A stretch of 64,000 nt of DNA from Krasilnikovozyma curviuscula (taxonomy: Eukaryota; Basidiomycota; Tremellomycetes; Cystofilobasidiales; Mrakiaceae): NCBI GenBank assembly GCA_014825775.1, contig MVAQ01000086.1, positions 1 to 64,000 of the forward strand. The letters run 5' to 3'. The notes under the pieces are model-generated. The model did no database searches. It was not told the origin of the DNA and saw only the letters and a list, made by a program, of their open reading frames with translations. Every line of letters starts with the position of its first letter. The stretch's first letter is position 1. A program made the position numbers and the translations under genes. Positions 10,609 to 22,447 of this stretch are shown here, piece by piece.

Positions 10609-11771
10609 TCAACCCAGTCGATTTCCTCTTCCCTGTGGAAAACAAAGAACGAAATTGTTTAGATATCTCTTCATACTAGTAGAGCGAGACAAAGAAGAAA
10701 GCCAAAGCGCTCCATTCCAGAAGGCGTTGCAGAGCTGTGTGAATTCATGCTCACCCAAGTGTGGCCTCCAGCAGTTGGGGCTGGAGTGCCATTACCAGAA
10801 GATCCAGTAGTTGCTGTTCCAAAGGGAGTACGAACTGTAGGGGGAGGAGCGGCAAAACTACTGGTCCACCAAGATGGAGCTTCAGTGATCATTTTGGGCC
10901 TCTTCTCTTCTGGGACAACATGGTTCAGGAACCACCATCCATGCCCAACAACGAGACCTGTAGCTGCTAAGATTGTTGCTCCCATGCCGGATTTAATGAA
11001 TTCAAGGCCAACGAGAGCGATTGGATAGACTAGATACCCGAGAGATGGTGGAGCTTCAGCAAATAGCGTTGCGAGCGCTGTAGTAGCGAACAACACTTAC
11101 GTGTTGCAGGAATTCTAATGAGACCGAATAATGAAACTTGAGTTGTTGGGTTCACTCTCGACCATAGAGTGACCAAAGCGACAAGGAACGGTCTGAACAA
11201 GAACGCATTCTTGAAGTAGATGTTTATAGCCTATCGAATGACGGAGAAAAGGGTTCAGCTATGAATTTTTTTGAAAAGATTCAAAGCACATACTTGGAGC
11301 ATCATCATCATACACAAAACATCCCATCCGTATTTCGCACTGTTGCCGAGGTAAGTTTCTGATTCCAGCTGATTCGAGGTCTGGTGCAACAGGAATGTAT
11401 CAAAGAGTAAAGGAAGTCCCCCACCAGCAAACAGGAAGGAGGTAATCAATCTCCAGAACTTCAAAAGTTGAGGGATGCGTTACTGATCAGTTTGGTGACA
11501 GCGAGACAGGTTCCAGCACTTCGAGGACTACTTACCTCATACTTCTTGCTGATCGCTGGCCAGTAGAAGTAGATTGTCCTCATATCAAGAAGACCGCCTA
11601 GAAATGTACGGAAGAGGTCAGACCAGTTCCAGGAGATGACCCTCCCGCCAGCAGCAATCCACAAGCACAATGGAACGCACCCAAAGCAGGCAAGGTGATT
11701 GCTGCTCCTCCTAGCAAAATAGATCTGGTGATGGGGGGAACACTGTAGTACGCTTGAATAAAGTCGTCCAT
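10609..11771 (-). CDS. DFM1: Derlin / Dfm1-type ER-associated degradation protein
   Basis: Rhomboid-like pseudoprotease of the ER membrane that retrotranslocates misfolded proteins and recruits Cdc48. The N-terminus MDDFIQAYYSVPPITRS (start 11771) is the derlin signature. Spliced exons continue YFYWPAISKKYE, FWRLITSFLFAGGGLPLLFD (the derlin W-R-L-x-T-x-F segment) and, in the long exon at 10750-11080, GHGWWFLNHVVPEE. I count about four to six hydrophobic helices, as expected. The last exon (10609-10632), joined after HTW, gives HTWGRGNRLG-stop, matching the GxGxxLG part of the SHP box that binds Cdc48/p97. This fixes the phase of the last splice. Family assignment is strong; Dfm1 rather than Der1 is suggested by the SHP box. 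Confidence 0.9.
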
Positions 11772-11909
11772 GCTGTCAGGGCTTAGAGGAGAAATTCCCT
11801 GCAGTGCTGGCTTGAAGCCAAAAGCGTGGGCCTGCTTTCGGCGGTTCTAAGCCTTCGACGACGGCGACTCTCGTATTCTCCAAGTTTACTGGGAATCAAC
11901 AACTGCAGC

Positions 11910-13522
11910 ATGGATGGCTTGGCCAGTGATGAGATAAAGGAAAAATATCAGGACACAGGATACTTTGACACCCTCAGAAACGGCTTCTGTAATGCTTTCC
12001 TGACATCCGAGGTGCGGAAAACCGTTCCCCTGCCTTTCTTCGCCCGAGACGATGAGATCGACCATTTTGATAACTTCTTTCATTTTGATAGGAACAACGT
12101 ACTAAGCTGATAGCCAAAATAGAAGAACTTGCCATTCCAAGAGCTGAGCTTGAGCCGAAGCTGACCGGAATCGAAGCCACTCCTCTGACCCCCGGCAGGA
12201 AAAACAACACTAAAGCTGTTTCAGAATTGATGGAATACCTTGATCAGTAAGCAGTTCTATTACTAGAAGGCTGCTGTTGCTGACTGCTTGCCTACACGCA
12301 ACCAGACGCGGTCTCTTCAATGAACTTTGGTCGTCTCTCATTTCCGACAATCGATTCCTAGGACCCAGATCCAAGTTTTCGAAGGGAATGGTGAGGAAAC
12401 TACAAAGAATAGCTGATGGTGAAGATGGAGGCGATTCAGGGCGAGAAGATTCGGAATACGAGGAAGGAGAGGCCTCACCTCCTCAGGCACCCTCACCACC
12501 CCCCCTGCTACCTCTCACCTCTCTGGTTCACCCCTCTCCATTGACTGTTCTAGGAAATTCAACAAAGAGAACGTCGAGGTTCTCTGACATTCAAAAGCCT
12601 GGTGTCAAGAACGAAGACGACGACAAACCGTACCTTAGTATCACTCCTCCTCCCGAAGAACCTGTGCTACCGAAGCCAGCTCCAATGATGTTCTCGTTAC
12701 CGCATTCAGTAGCTCACATAACCGGCACTGGTCAGTCTCCCTCCTCAAGGTAAAGCTCACAGTGACATTGACATTCTAAACTTTTATACAACTCTAGTCC
12801 ACAATGTCCCACTTAACACAAGCTCAGATCCCACCCCAGCCCTTGTTCCAAGTGAGTCACCTGAGGCATGTGTTCGTTGTGAGAATCAATCTGACATTTT
12901 GACGTTTGGGTCCTCATTTTTAGAGGGACGAGGCCCTTGCTCCTTCTACAATTCGGTTCGTGGATGTAAATACGGAGCGTATTGCAGCTTCGAGCATAGT
13001 GGAGTATCTGGTGGGGAAACTAGCCGAAGGGGTAGCGGCGATTTAAATGACAAGGCAAGAGATATGTTTTCAATGACATCAACTTCTGCAGCGACAACCA
13101 CAACAACACTTCCAACCTCCACAACACCTCACACCCTGCCGTCTCGCCCTCCACCTAGAGACGATCGGAATCGAGATAGAGACTATTCTCGAGATCAGCC
13201 TCGACGAGGTTTCTCACCGCAGCCCAGGTCTCCACCCCCACTTAGAAGAGACTTCTCATCACCGCCTCCCAGAAGAGATGGTGGGGATAGATTTCGGCCA
13301 GATTATTCATCAGATGAGGATATTACTGGGGGAGGTTGGTCGAGGTCGCGCGGTAGGCGAAGGGACAGCTTCGACAGGCCGTCGTGGAGAAGTCGGAGCA
13401 GAAGTCCACCCCCTCGCATGGTGAGACGAAGGAGTCGAAGTCCGGTCGACAGAAGGAGAAGTAGAAGTCCGAGACGAAGTAGAAGTCGGAGCCCGCTGCC
13501 ACATCCGTCTCATAGGAGATGA
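11910..13522 (+). CDS. CCCH zinc-finger protein with C-terminal RS domain
   Basis: Start ATG at 11910 (MDGLASDEIKEKYQDTGYF). In-phase exons follow at about 12090-12248, 12300-12731, a short piece near 12800-12850 and a final exon from about 12925 to the TGA at 13522. The N-terminal part is helical and charged (TKLIAKIEELAIPRAELEP, LFNELWSSLISDN). A single CCCH finger sits at the start of the last exon: PCSFYNSVRGCKYGAYCSFE then H, spacing C-x7-C-x5-C-x3-H. The tail is Pro-rich and then dominated by RS/SR dipeptides (RSRSRSPPPRM, RRRSRSP). This architecture suggests an RNA-binding, splicing-associated nuclear factor, but no named ortholog is recognised. It is divergent from Derlin with only about 140 bp between start codons. 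Confidence 0.75.
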
Positions 13523-13776
13523 GAAACATCTATGTAGCCGTCACATTCACATTTGATCTCGCTGTATTGTTGTATGTACCAATCATTGGTTGACGCAGTT
13601 GATTACATGGTCTAAATGTATGTACGATCGAAAGGCAAGAAGAAGGCAACGAGTACATGGAATTACAACGTATTGTTTGAGTATAACAACGAACATCAGA
13701 AGATGGGGGGTATCAAGATTATAGACGGTATATCCTAGATAGTGGTTATATGGTAATTGTTAAGAAAAATTGTGGT

Positions 13777-16213
13777 TCATTCAGCACTGGGAAGTGCGGC
13801 AGTAGCCACCGCAGCAGGTGCTGAGACCTGATCAGCAGAAGCTGAAGCTTCCTCTTCAGCAACAAGTGCTGGAGGAGTTCCAGCAGCTGCAGCTTCGGGA
13901 ACTTTCGCTGTAGACTTCTCTGCAGCTGGAGTAATTGAGACTGCTTCACCATCTTCTGCAGCGGGGGTGCGGGATGGAGCAGAAGCCCTTTTACCACCGT
14001 CACCTTCACCTTCGCCTTCACTCTCCATCTCGTCGTCTTCTTCATCATTTCCAGTACCCATCAACATCAAGTTGTTGAGCTCCTCCAGCGCAGATGTTGT
14101 GGCTTCAGTCAACTCTGTAGTCTCAGCGTTGGGTGTTTCACCAGAATTCAAGGACTGAGTCTCTCCGTGGGCCTTAGCCATTTCTGTCAAAACAGCTCTG
14201 AGTGACTCAGATTGAGCTGCTGCTTCTGCTGCTGCTTGCTGTTTGGCTAGAGCTCGAGAAGCTGCGGTAGTGTTGAGCTGTCGACGATGGGCTGGAAGAG
14301 GTCCGGAAGGTCCTGGGTTCGATGCTTTCTTGGGTCTACCCGCCGCCTGTTGTTGTTGTACCAAGGGGAGACGCTTCAACATTTGAACAGCACGGTGATT
14401 TCCGGAACGATTGAGGTTGTTGATGAGAGCGTTGGCAACATTGGTGTTTCCATCTGCATCTGTGTAGTAGATGGGTAAAGTGTTAACACCTGGCGTTTTG
14501 AGTTCAGTTGGTGCTGGTGTCGGAACAACAGTAGCGTGGAGGCCATCAACGTGCGGTCTACGTGTAGGTTTGCGAGCTGCAGATTGACGACCATCCCAAT
14601 CAGGGTTAATTGCATAGGTGGCCTTTGACTTCACGAGTAATCCTTTTTTGAGAGCCTTGTTGAGTGCTTGACTGCAGGACGGACGGAAGTTTGGAATAAC
14701 TTGCCAACGCCTATCACATAGTAACGAAGAGGCGGTCAGGGCCTGGTCCATTGCTTTGCATTTATCGCATTTATCAGATGAGAAGAGGGCTAACTCACTT
14801 GGTAATCCATGCGAAGATCATTTTTGGAGGAAGACCAACAGCTGCAGCATCAAAAGGATCCGGAAGCTCACCATGCTTCTTCTTGTAGGTTTCCTCAGCA
14901 GCTTCTAGAGCATAAACAATCATCTCCTCATAACTTGGTAAATTATCGCCCGCAGCTTCTGACGCGAGATTCTCTCCGTCTGTTTCTGCAAGAACATGTG
15001 GTTCTGACTGTTTCGTAGTGAGAATGATTCTGGGTAGTGATGGTCCTGCGACAGGAGCAGCAGCATTGGCTAATTGTGTTGAAGAGGATGCCTGTGCTGA
15101 ACCGGCTAGAACGGGGGGACCAACGGCGCGTGGTGGTGCTCGAGCTACTGGTGCCGGAATCTGGTATCGAACGGTCGTAATAGGAGGGGCGCGAATCGAT
15201 GGGGCAGCGTAGTGCTGTTGCTGACTCTTCGTTTTTGGCATGAGGGACGCAACTTCCATGTCGACAATGGCCTTCTGGATGTCATTTGGGAAAATGTTGA
15301 CGTTATTCGCATGAGTAGCAATGATACCCTTTATAATTTTGATAAGGGCACCCTTTTCCAAAAGCGACAGGTAGTGATCTCGTACTGAAGATGCGATGGT
15401 CTCTGCTGGAATTTCCAATGGTGGATCGGACGCGGAGAAGGTCTTTTCCTGGGCGATAGCTGCTGACTCAAGGGCTGACACCGAAGTGTTGAGTGAAACC
15501 ATGTTCCGTTGGGCCTGAGATTGAGGGACATATCGAGGGACTGCCGGACGGGCGACAGGGATGGGAACTTTTCTGACGACTTGGGGTAAAGGAGCCACTG
15601 GAGGTCGAGGTATCGGTACCTGGGCAACAGGCAGACGTGGTCGTACCGCTTGTTTAGGAGGAGCTGGCCGAACAGGAGCTGGTGGTGGTAGAATCGGTGC
15701 TGAAGCTGGAGCTGCAGCCGGGAGAGCTTCATCTTCGACTGCTGCTGCTGACTCCTCAGCCTCTCCGAGAATGGCTTGAGCACCAGACGGAACATCCAGT
15801 CTAGGGTGTTTGTCTCCAGATAAATCATCCGTTGGTCCTGCCATTTCGACGTCATCATCCGCCTCCAACTCATCCGCCTTTCTCTTTCTCGTCACCGTTT
15901 CCCCTTCCACGACGTCAGGAGCGGTACTCCCAGTAAATGCGTCATCGGTGTGAATTGCTGACCCATCGACGGTGGTGCCAGGAAGGTCTTGTTGCTGTGC
16001 TTCATCTTCAAGCTGGGGTTGCTGATACTCGTCGTATGCTTCACTGTAGCCACCTTCAGTGTATTCCTCCCCCGTTCCAACCTCCATATTGACATCCAGA
16101 TCTTCTTGATTCCCCTCATCATATTCTCCAGCAAGGACAGCTGCTTCGAGATCTGACAAGTCAAGGCCAAGGTTAAGGTCCAAGCCTGGGAAGAGGGAAG
16201 ACGCCTCCGACAT
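13777..16213 (-). CDS. Linker-histone-like winged-helix protein (H1/H5 globular fold)
   Basis: Two exons. The start at 16213 (MSEASSLFPGLDLNLGLDL) lies one base after a CTCTAG acceptor, so a 5'UTR intron is likely. The first half is acidic (DEGNQEDLDVNMEVG), with a KRKADELE basic patch and a Pro/Val/Ala-rich linker. A globular region spans the splice at about 14795/14712: SYEEMIVYALEAAEE, GLPPKMIFAWITK|RWQVIPNFRPSC, then ALNKALKKGLLVKSKATYAI. This gives the H1/H5 pattern of an SYxxMI helix, a recognition helix, and a K-G-L-L-V-K wing. A second helical module (SSVRDHYLSLLEKGALIKII) precedes it. The C-terminus has a GRPKK AT-hook-like motif, coiled-coil Ala/Glu and an acidic Ala-rich tail, unlike the Lys-rich tail of canonical H1. 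The protein is probably chromatin-associated; its exact role is unknown. Confidence 0.7.
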
Positions 16214-16871
16214 CCTAGAGGGACAAAACAGAGTCAGTTTTCGGTCAAACAGCCTGTTCAAGCTCTCTCATGAAGGGTCGTACTTGTGCTATGCCGTGAG
16301 GTTCTGTTAACACTGTCAGCAGACTGTGTTTTAGCTTGAAATCCAGCGGGAAGACCCTGTTTTGTCCGCAAACAGAAATGGCTGGTCGTAGCGACGACAG
16401 CCGTTAGTAAAGCAACGACGTTCAGGCATGTCAGTACAACGAGGCAGGATGGATAAGAGGGTCATGGTTAAGAGTCAAGGTGGATGTGGCTGACCTTTTG
16501 GGACAGATTCAAAACTGTATAGATCTGTATAGTTGCTGGCGAGGAGCAAAACCTGGACGCTCAAAATTTCTGAAGTTGTGCATGCGAGAATTACCATAAA
16601 CAGTCGTCCGTTTATTTTCGACTGGAATCTTTCCAGAATCGCTATCAACCACTCTGGAAAACTCGAGAAAAGCAAGAAAGAATTGAAAAAAATAAAAATA
16701 AAAACAAGGTGGTAGGGATTGTTTTGCAGTGGTGACAGCGCATGAACGGGCGCTTCTCATTCTCACAGACAGCCGCGACACAACACAACAGAAAGGTGCC
16801 TATCAAGTACCATACAGAATATACACTCGCGTGAGATTCGTCGTGACAGGACTCTCGCTGCCTTGCCTCGC
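16214..16871. other. Intergenic region upstream of the H1-like gene
   Basis: About 660 bp between the H1-like gene start and the TFC1 stop (both minus strand). It should hold the promoter and 5'UTR of the H1-like gene, including a probable leader intron ending at 16214. An A-rich stretch lies near 16680-16710. No gene is visible. Confidence 0.5.
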
Positions 16872-19573
16872 TCATTTCTTGTTCTTCTTGATTGCCTTCC
16901 TCAATCTGGCCGCCTTTGCAATCGCGCAGACGCAAGATAGAAGATCGTCAGTTTCCTTGCACTACAAATCAGACGAGACAAGTGACAATGGCTTACAACT
17001 GCCTCATCCAATGCAAGCTCATCCGTCGCTTTACTCATCCTCTTCTGTCTCGAGATCTTACTGCCAGCAGCAGCCCGCTGTGTGCTACCACCTGTGATTT
17101 CAGCCATCGCTCTAAGATGGTCATTGCCCATTTTCCTTTTCTTGACAGGTAGGGAGAGGCGGGTTGCCGAAGGTCTCTTCTTCTTTGAAGAGGTGGAAGG
17201 CCCAGCAGCATTCTCTTCAGGATCATCCTCATCATCATCTCCATCTTCGTCTTCGTCTTCTTCATTTAAAATTCCAATTTTTCTTCCTCGTTCATCATAG
17301 CCTTCGTCGAAGTCGTTATGGTCGAGGATGTCCTGTTCCAATTCAGCGGCGTTAAGCAAGTCGTCACAGTCCTCATCTTTGAGACTTTGACCAGTCTCAG
17401 ATAGAGCCAAGAACTTCCTTCGAAGAACCGCTTTGATAAGACCTAATCGAATTGGTCGATACCAGCCTTCCTTTTCCTGTTGGATAACCGGGGGTTAACG
17501 GTTAATGACAAGTCAAACGGCAGGTTGTAAAAATCAATTCAGAAACGCACACTACAGCTGTCATTGCAGCCGTTGATATCACTGATAAGCCCAACAAGCT
17601 GGGGATCCGTGACATCGCATAGCTGATAATTTCCGATATCTCTGTAAAGATTCTTTCCATCGAAGAGATGTCCCTTGTTGCTGTCAGAACCCACCGTGAC
17701 ATTAGCACGAAATCAGTGTCAAAATTGACTGAGATTTTGGAATGGTTCGGTTCTAACTTACGCGTCAGGATGTTCATCTGCAGTCTCAACAGACGCTTTG
17801 GAAAGCAGTTTCGATCGGAACGCAGTTCTGATGCCACCATCTTCTCTGAAGTTTCTGAAATAAACTCTTTGGTAACTAAAAAATGATAAATGAAAGTTGA
17901 TGAACATGGTAGAATATTCAGACTGGAGCACTGTTGAAACTGAGGAGCACTCACACTCGGCAGGAGATATCAGCTCTTGGATCGAAGCCAAAACGCACAA
18001 GTAAGTGCGTGAACGGTCCATCGCTGATCAAGAAGCAGACACTGGGAAGCAGAGCCTTGTTACTACATTTTCAAAAAGAAAAAATTGATCTGTAAGGTAA
18101 AACGTGCTTTTCGAGTCAATCAGTGAGAAAGACACTCACGCTGTGATGGTGGCTTGATCGCTCTGGCTAAACTGGTTATAGAGCGCCAAACGAGACCAGC
18201 ATGGCCTTATGTTGAAAAACTTCAGCCACGAATAGACAAGAACAACAAAAGGAAAGATTTAGGTTCACAGCGCCTGACCGAGAAGAAAACATGAGGGGTT
18301 CTTACATGAATAAGCCTTTGCAACAATTCTTGAGGTAATTTAGATCTTGCGTTCATAACGTCGTCGTTTGGTTTGAGAGGAACAACGCCCTAAATGAAAG
18401 AGGGAAGGGTTAGCGAGACGAATTAGACATACAATTTGAAGGGTGGTGTGACGCATACAATGGGATTACTGTGGGGAATTGTAGCGATGGAGAATCCTTT
18501 ATGTCTCAGTCGATTAATGAGCCTTGTCTTTTCTTGTCCAGTTAGTGAGTCCATCAGATTCTCAGGTACTGAAGAGGGATTGGCTTTGTAGCTGAGGATC
18601 GGGAGACACAACGGCCGAGAATTAAGTTCAACATCACCTGAGGTATAATCATGGCTTCGCATGGGCAAAAATTATACTCACTTGTAGTTGAATGGTATAT
18701 TCTGACGCGAGAAAACGGGAGCTGGCCAACCACCATTCAAGAGCTTCATCTTCTTTAGTGGGGCAGCGACTTTTTCGCCATGTTCATCCACTTGGCCTCC
18801 CTCTTCATTTTCTGCTTCTTCATTATCAGCTGGGCCGTAGTAGTCTTCTGAGTTCTCTTTGAAGGTGAAGTTGAGAAGTGCTTGGCTGTCGAGCGACGTG
18901 AGCGTTCGATTCAGCTCCGCGGCTTCAGAGGTCAAGTCCGGTCTATACTGGAAGTCAGCAATAGCTATACGAAATTAGATCAAGCAGCATTCATGTCAGT
19001 ATTCACCGGGCTGTAATAAACACAACGACGCGTCTTACTTCTGAATCGGACAGTCTTCGAGACTGGTCCAACAACCTGGACAACAGCTTCACCTCGGTAG
19101 TCACCATCGGCACCCTTAATTCGTCTTCTCTTAACCTTGATCACAATCTTGGAGCCTTTCCCAACTTCTCCTATGACAGGGTGTCTCCAAGCGTTGTCTC
19201 CCAGCCTCGAACCTCCGAAGTTGAGCTCCATGATTCTCCTCTGAGAGTTAAAAGTTGAAGTGATACTCTCTTGGCCACCTAGTGTATCCAAAGCCTTGGA
19301 TAGATCAACGATATAGCCGGGATATTCAACAGAAGTGAGGTTGGTTCTGGGAAGAGGCAAAGACGTGGCCATTGGCATCGTCGAGGGACCAGCTTGAAGC
19401 TCTTGTCCAGATTGATACTGATATGGATCCATATCACCTTGAACGGAGGACCCTGCTGGGAGTGCTGAGGACATAGCTCTTGGTCTGCCGTCATCGTAGG
19501 TGGATCCGTCGATTCCTTCCTCTAACATTGAGCTGATTCCCCCTTCTCCACCTGCTTCAGACAAGACAGACAT
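16872..19573 (-). CDS. SFC1: TFIIIC subunit Tfc1/Sfc1 (tau95, GTF3C5 family)
   Basis: Subunit of the A-box-binding part of TFIIIC, which recruits TFIIIB and RNA polymerase III to tRNA genes. The start MSVLSEAGGEGG at 19573 is followed by the tau95 N-terminal dimerisation signature SVEYPGYIVDLSKALDTLGG and RRIMELNFGG ... WRHPVIGE. The next exon gives ADFQYRPDL; later exons (18440-18935, 18000-18400, 17570-17970) include WPAPVFSRQNIPFNYKYKAN and LLVRFGFDPRADISC, typical of the tau95 central domain. The exon at 16970-17480 holds GWYRPIRLGLIKAVLRRKFL, then a very acidic segment and KKRK. A final exon (CKETDDLLSC to KKNKK) ends in TGA at 16872. The length and domain order agree with the fungal family. 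Confidence 0.85.
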
Positions 19574-19947
19574 ACCTCAGCAGCCCTCGGAGCTTCTTGA
19601 AAGCTGAAGATTGTAGCTACTGGTTACAGCGGTGTATCCTAAGTCGTGATGAAGAAGCTAGATTGGATGGGGACGGGAAGCACGCGTAGTAGCCAGCTGA
19701 TATGTAGCAGCATAACAGCGAAGAACAGTCATCAGACATACGAACGAGCAACAATGAAAGAAAAAAACGGATATCTACAAAGACAGCTTGATTGATGAGC
19801 TTCACCCGGAAAGGAGGTTGTGGGAGAGATAAACAAGCTCATCCTCGGGTAGAAATCATTCGAATCAAAATTCACATTTTTCTATCTTTTGAAAGATGAA
19901 CCTCAAATATCTGGTAATTTATTTGTTATATTTAAATCTCTGTAATT
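19574..19947. other. Intergenic region between MFS gene 1 and TFC1
   Basis: About 370 bp. It contains the 3' flank of MFS gene 1 and is the likely promoter/5'UTR of nothing but TFC1 on its right side. AT-rich near 19880-19940. No ORF here looks coding. Confidence 0.4.
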
Positions 19948-22112
19948 CTAGAATTTAGCCCATATCCGCTTGTCTCTGTCGAAGCGAGCTGTACAAACAG
20001 ATTGTGTGTCAGACCTGCTGGCCCCTTACTTCGTTGAGGAACTACATACCGTATAGAAGGATGACACTGCCAACAACCATGACCAGCCCGGAACTAGAGA
20101 CGCAAGCAGATACTTTGAGTGATGTTGCTCAGCGTCGATTATCGTCCCGAACACTTACTAGAGCGTCAGCATTTTATAGCTCTCCGATGCCTCCAGCACG
20201 ACACCAGCTATACTTGCGCCTGCTAGCTGTCCAGGGGCGTTCATAAGTAACGCAAACCCGACGAGCGTCGCCAGGTCGTCAATGCCAAAGAACTGGGCGA
20301 TCACTACAGGAAGCAGGGACAGGAACCAGCCGCCTACGAGGCCGTAAAGGATTGCGAATGCAATAATCGAGCCAAAGGATTCAGCGAATGTCCAGGCGAC
20401 TGGCAGTTAGAGGAAAGAGAGGTCAGCGATGCGAGTGCGATGTAAGATAGACAATCAACATTCAATCCAGACGATGGCTTACCCAACTGGAACAGCCCAC
20501 CGAAGAAGAGGGACACAAAGAATGTGTTCACAGGGCCAAAGGCATCGGCCAAGAAGCCAGCCAAGAGGCGTCCCAGTCCACCACTGAAGTTCAGCACGAT
20601 GAGCGGGACGGCCACGATAAGGCTTTTGGGAGGCAGGGAGGGAACTTTGAGTTTAGTGTACGTTGAGATGAAAACATACGGGGTCAAGTAGCCAAACACC
20701 CCGATAAGTAGACATCCAAGCAGGCTGAGCCTGATTGTGCGATGTGGTTGCGATGTGGTAAGGATGATCAGTCGGAGTCGTTGAAGAAAACAACATACAG
20801 TGTTCATAGCAGCTAACAGAGATCTTACCACGCTGTATCCCTCCAAATGCCTGGTTTCAACTCAAAGAACCCTTTTACCTTCATGGGCTGAAGCTGTGGT
20901 TCTTCAGTGAGCTTCGGCACCGGTTTATGCCTCACTTCAATCAGGTAGATTGACACCGCCCACAGAACCGCATGGAGCGCCGCAAATGTGAGGTATGTGT
21001 AGCGATACCCGAAGCGGACAATGATAATGCGGATGACGAGGGAGCTGATGGACCCCCCGAGACCTGAACCGCTCACGGCAAGACCAGTTGCAAGACCTCG
21101 CTTTTTAAGAAACCACTCTCAATGATGGCCGGAGGGAAGGTGAGTGCTTTTTTTGGGGGGGAGGAACTGGAAAGATACTCACGAGAAGGCAAGGACATGT
21201 AGAGGGGCATCACTGGGCAGAAGGGCAAGTTGGTTGTGTTTGAGAGGAGGTAGATGTCGGCGTGTAGTAAAGGCCCACAAGCAAGGGGACTCAAACGAAT
21301 CAGCCAGACACTCACTAAATAAAAATAAAAATAATAAAATCATTCTGTTACCTGTTCCCATTCCAAGCCCAAGAAGGACTCCTTGACATAGAAATAGATG
21401 CCATACTCGAGTGACAAACGCGCCCAGGACAAGGGCGATCGTCATCACGATCGAGCCGACGCTGAGGACGAGCTTGAATCCATACTTATGCCCCAACTTT
21501 CCAGCCCAAAAAGCAATGAGATTCTGAGCCTGAGGTAAGTACCGGAAGAAGAAGCAAATCAATAAAAGCGAGGTTAAAGCAAGAGAGACAAAGTTGCGGC
21601 ATACGAAGGTCATCACACCCCCCACCAAGGACAAAATCGAGAGAGGAGTATCTGGAAATATATGCTCCGAAAAGTACTCTTGAAACACTCCCCAAGACAG
21701 TCCCCATCTAGGAAGGAAGAAACACCCGTGAATTTGTCGTAAAAAGAACAACAACAACAAAGGAAAAAAGTTACCCCATTGTGCTTCCAGCGAAGACAAA
21801 GCAAGAGAAAACGACAGTCCACGCTTTATGACTCCCATGGTCACCCGGGAATTCCCAAGGGTCGTCTGGACCAGCGGTTTTGTCCTTGTCCGCCAACTGC
21901 AGCCCCACCTCCTTTTCGACGTCCAGTTCATCGACATCACTGTTGCTGTGGTTCCGCTGGTCTGTGTCTACATTGTGTCCTGTATCCATACCGGTGACTG
22001 GATGAGTGAGTAGTGATTCGCAATTTATCAGGATCTCAGCCTGTGTCTCTGTGAATGCGAGCGGCTTGTCTGTCGCTGGCTTGTCGTGCTGGGCTGGAGA
22101 TGAGTGTGACAT
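19948..22112 (-). CDS. MFS transporter, monocarboxylate-permease type (copy 1)
   Basis: Plasma-membrane-type 12-TM major facilitator of the fungal monocarboxylate (MCT/MCH) group; substrate unknown. The first in-frame ATG is 22112 (MSHSSPAQHDKPATDK). A hydrophilic N-tail leads to DPWEFPGDHGSHKAWTVVFS and the first TM. Recognisable family pieces are GLSWGVFQEYFSEH, GKLGHKYGFKLVL, GVLLGLGMGTG, GLGGSISSLVIRIIIVRFGY, GGLGRLLAGFLADAFGPVN and GWFLSLLPVVIAQFFG. Six or more introns divide it. The short last exons read SGLVMVVGSVILLY and ARFDRDKRIWAKF-stop. These align with copy 2 (28238-30542) exon for exon, which supports the gene model. It is divergent from CUL4. Confidence 0.85.
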
Positions 22113-22447
22113 GATATCTTCGTATCCATGTGATTTCTTCACAATAAGAATGTTGTTCTGAGCTGCTTGGATTGAGCGTTTGGGTTCTGGAACGATGCTT
22201 GGTATTTCAGGCCAGCTGCTTGCTTGTGCGGCGCGAATACCGTTTGACTCGGCCCAGTGCAGCAATTAGAGAAAATGATCCCGATATATAGGACACTGTA
22301 ATACAATCAGAGGTGTTTGGCACCATTGGTACGATGAGGTATCTTCAGTGATATTAGATTACACCAAGTTTGCATCTGGGCATGGAATCTTGCAGGCCAA
22401 TCGCGAGTCGCAGCTCTCTACCACAATTGAAGAGGGGATCCGTCGAG
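22113..22447. promoter_or_regulatory. Divergent promoter region of MFS gene 1 and CUL4
   Basis: 335 bp between two start codons on opposite strands. It must carry both promoters and leaders. No specific operator is claimed. An AT-rich patch lies at 22290-22300. Confidence 0.5.

Noticed and set aside
10747..11028. Plus-strand ORF opposite Derlin
   Set aside because: Antisense of the Derlin Gly/Pro-rich exon; not coding.
20004..20246. Plus-strand ORF at the 3' end of MFS gene 1
   Set aside because: Antisense to conserved terminal TM exons of the transporter.
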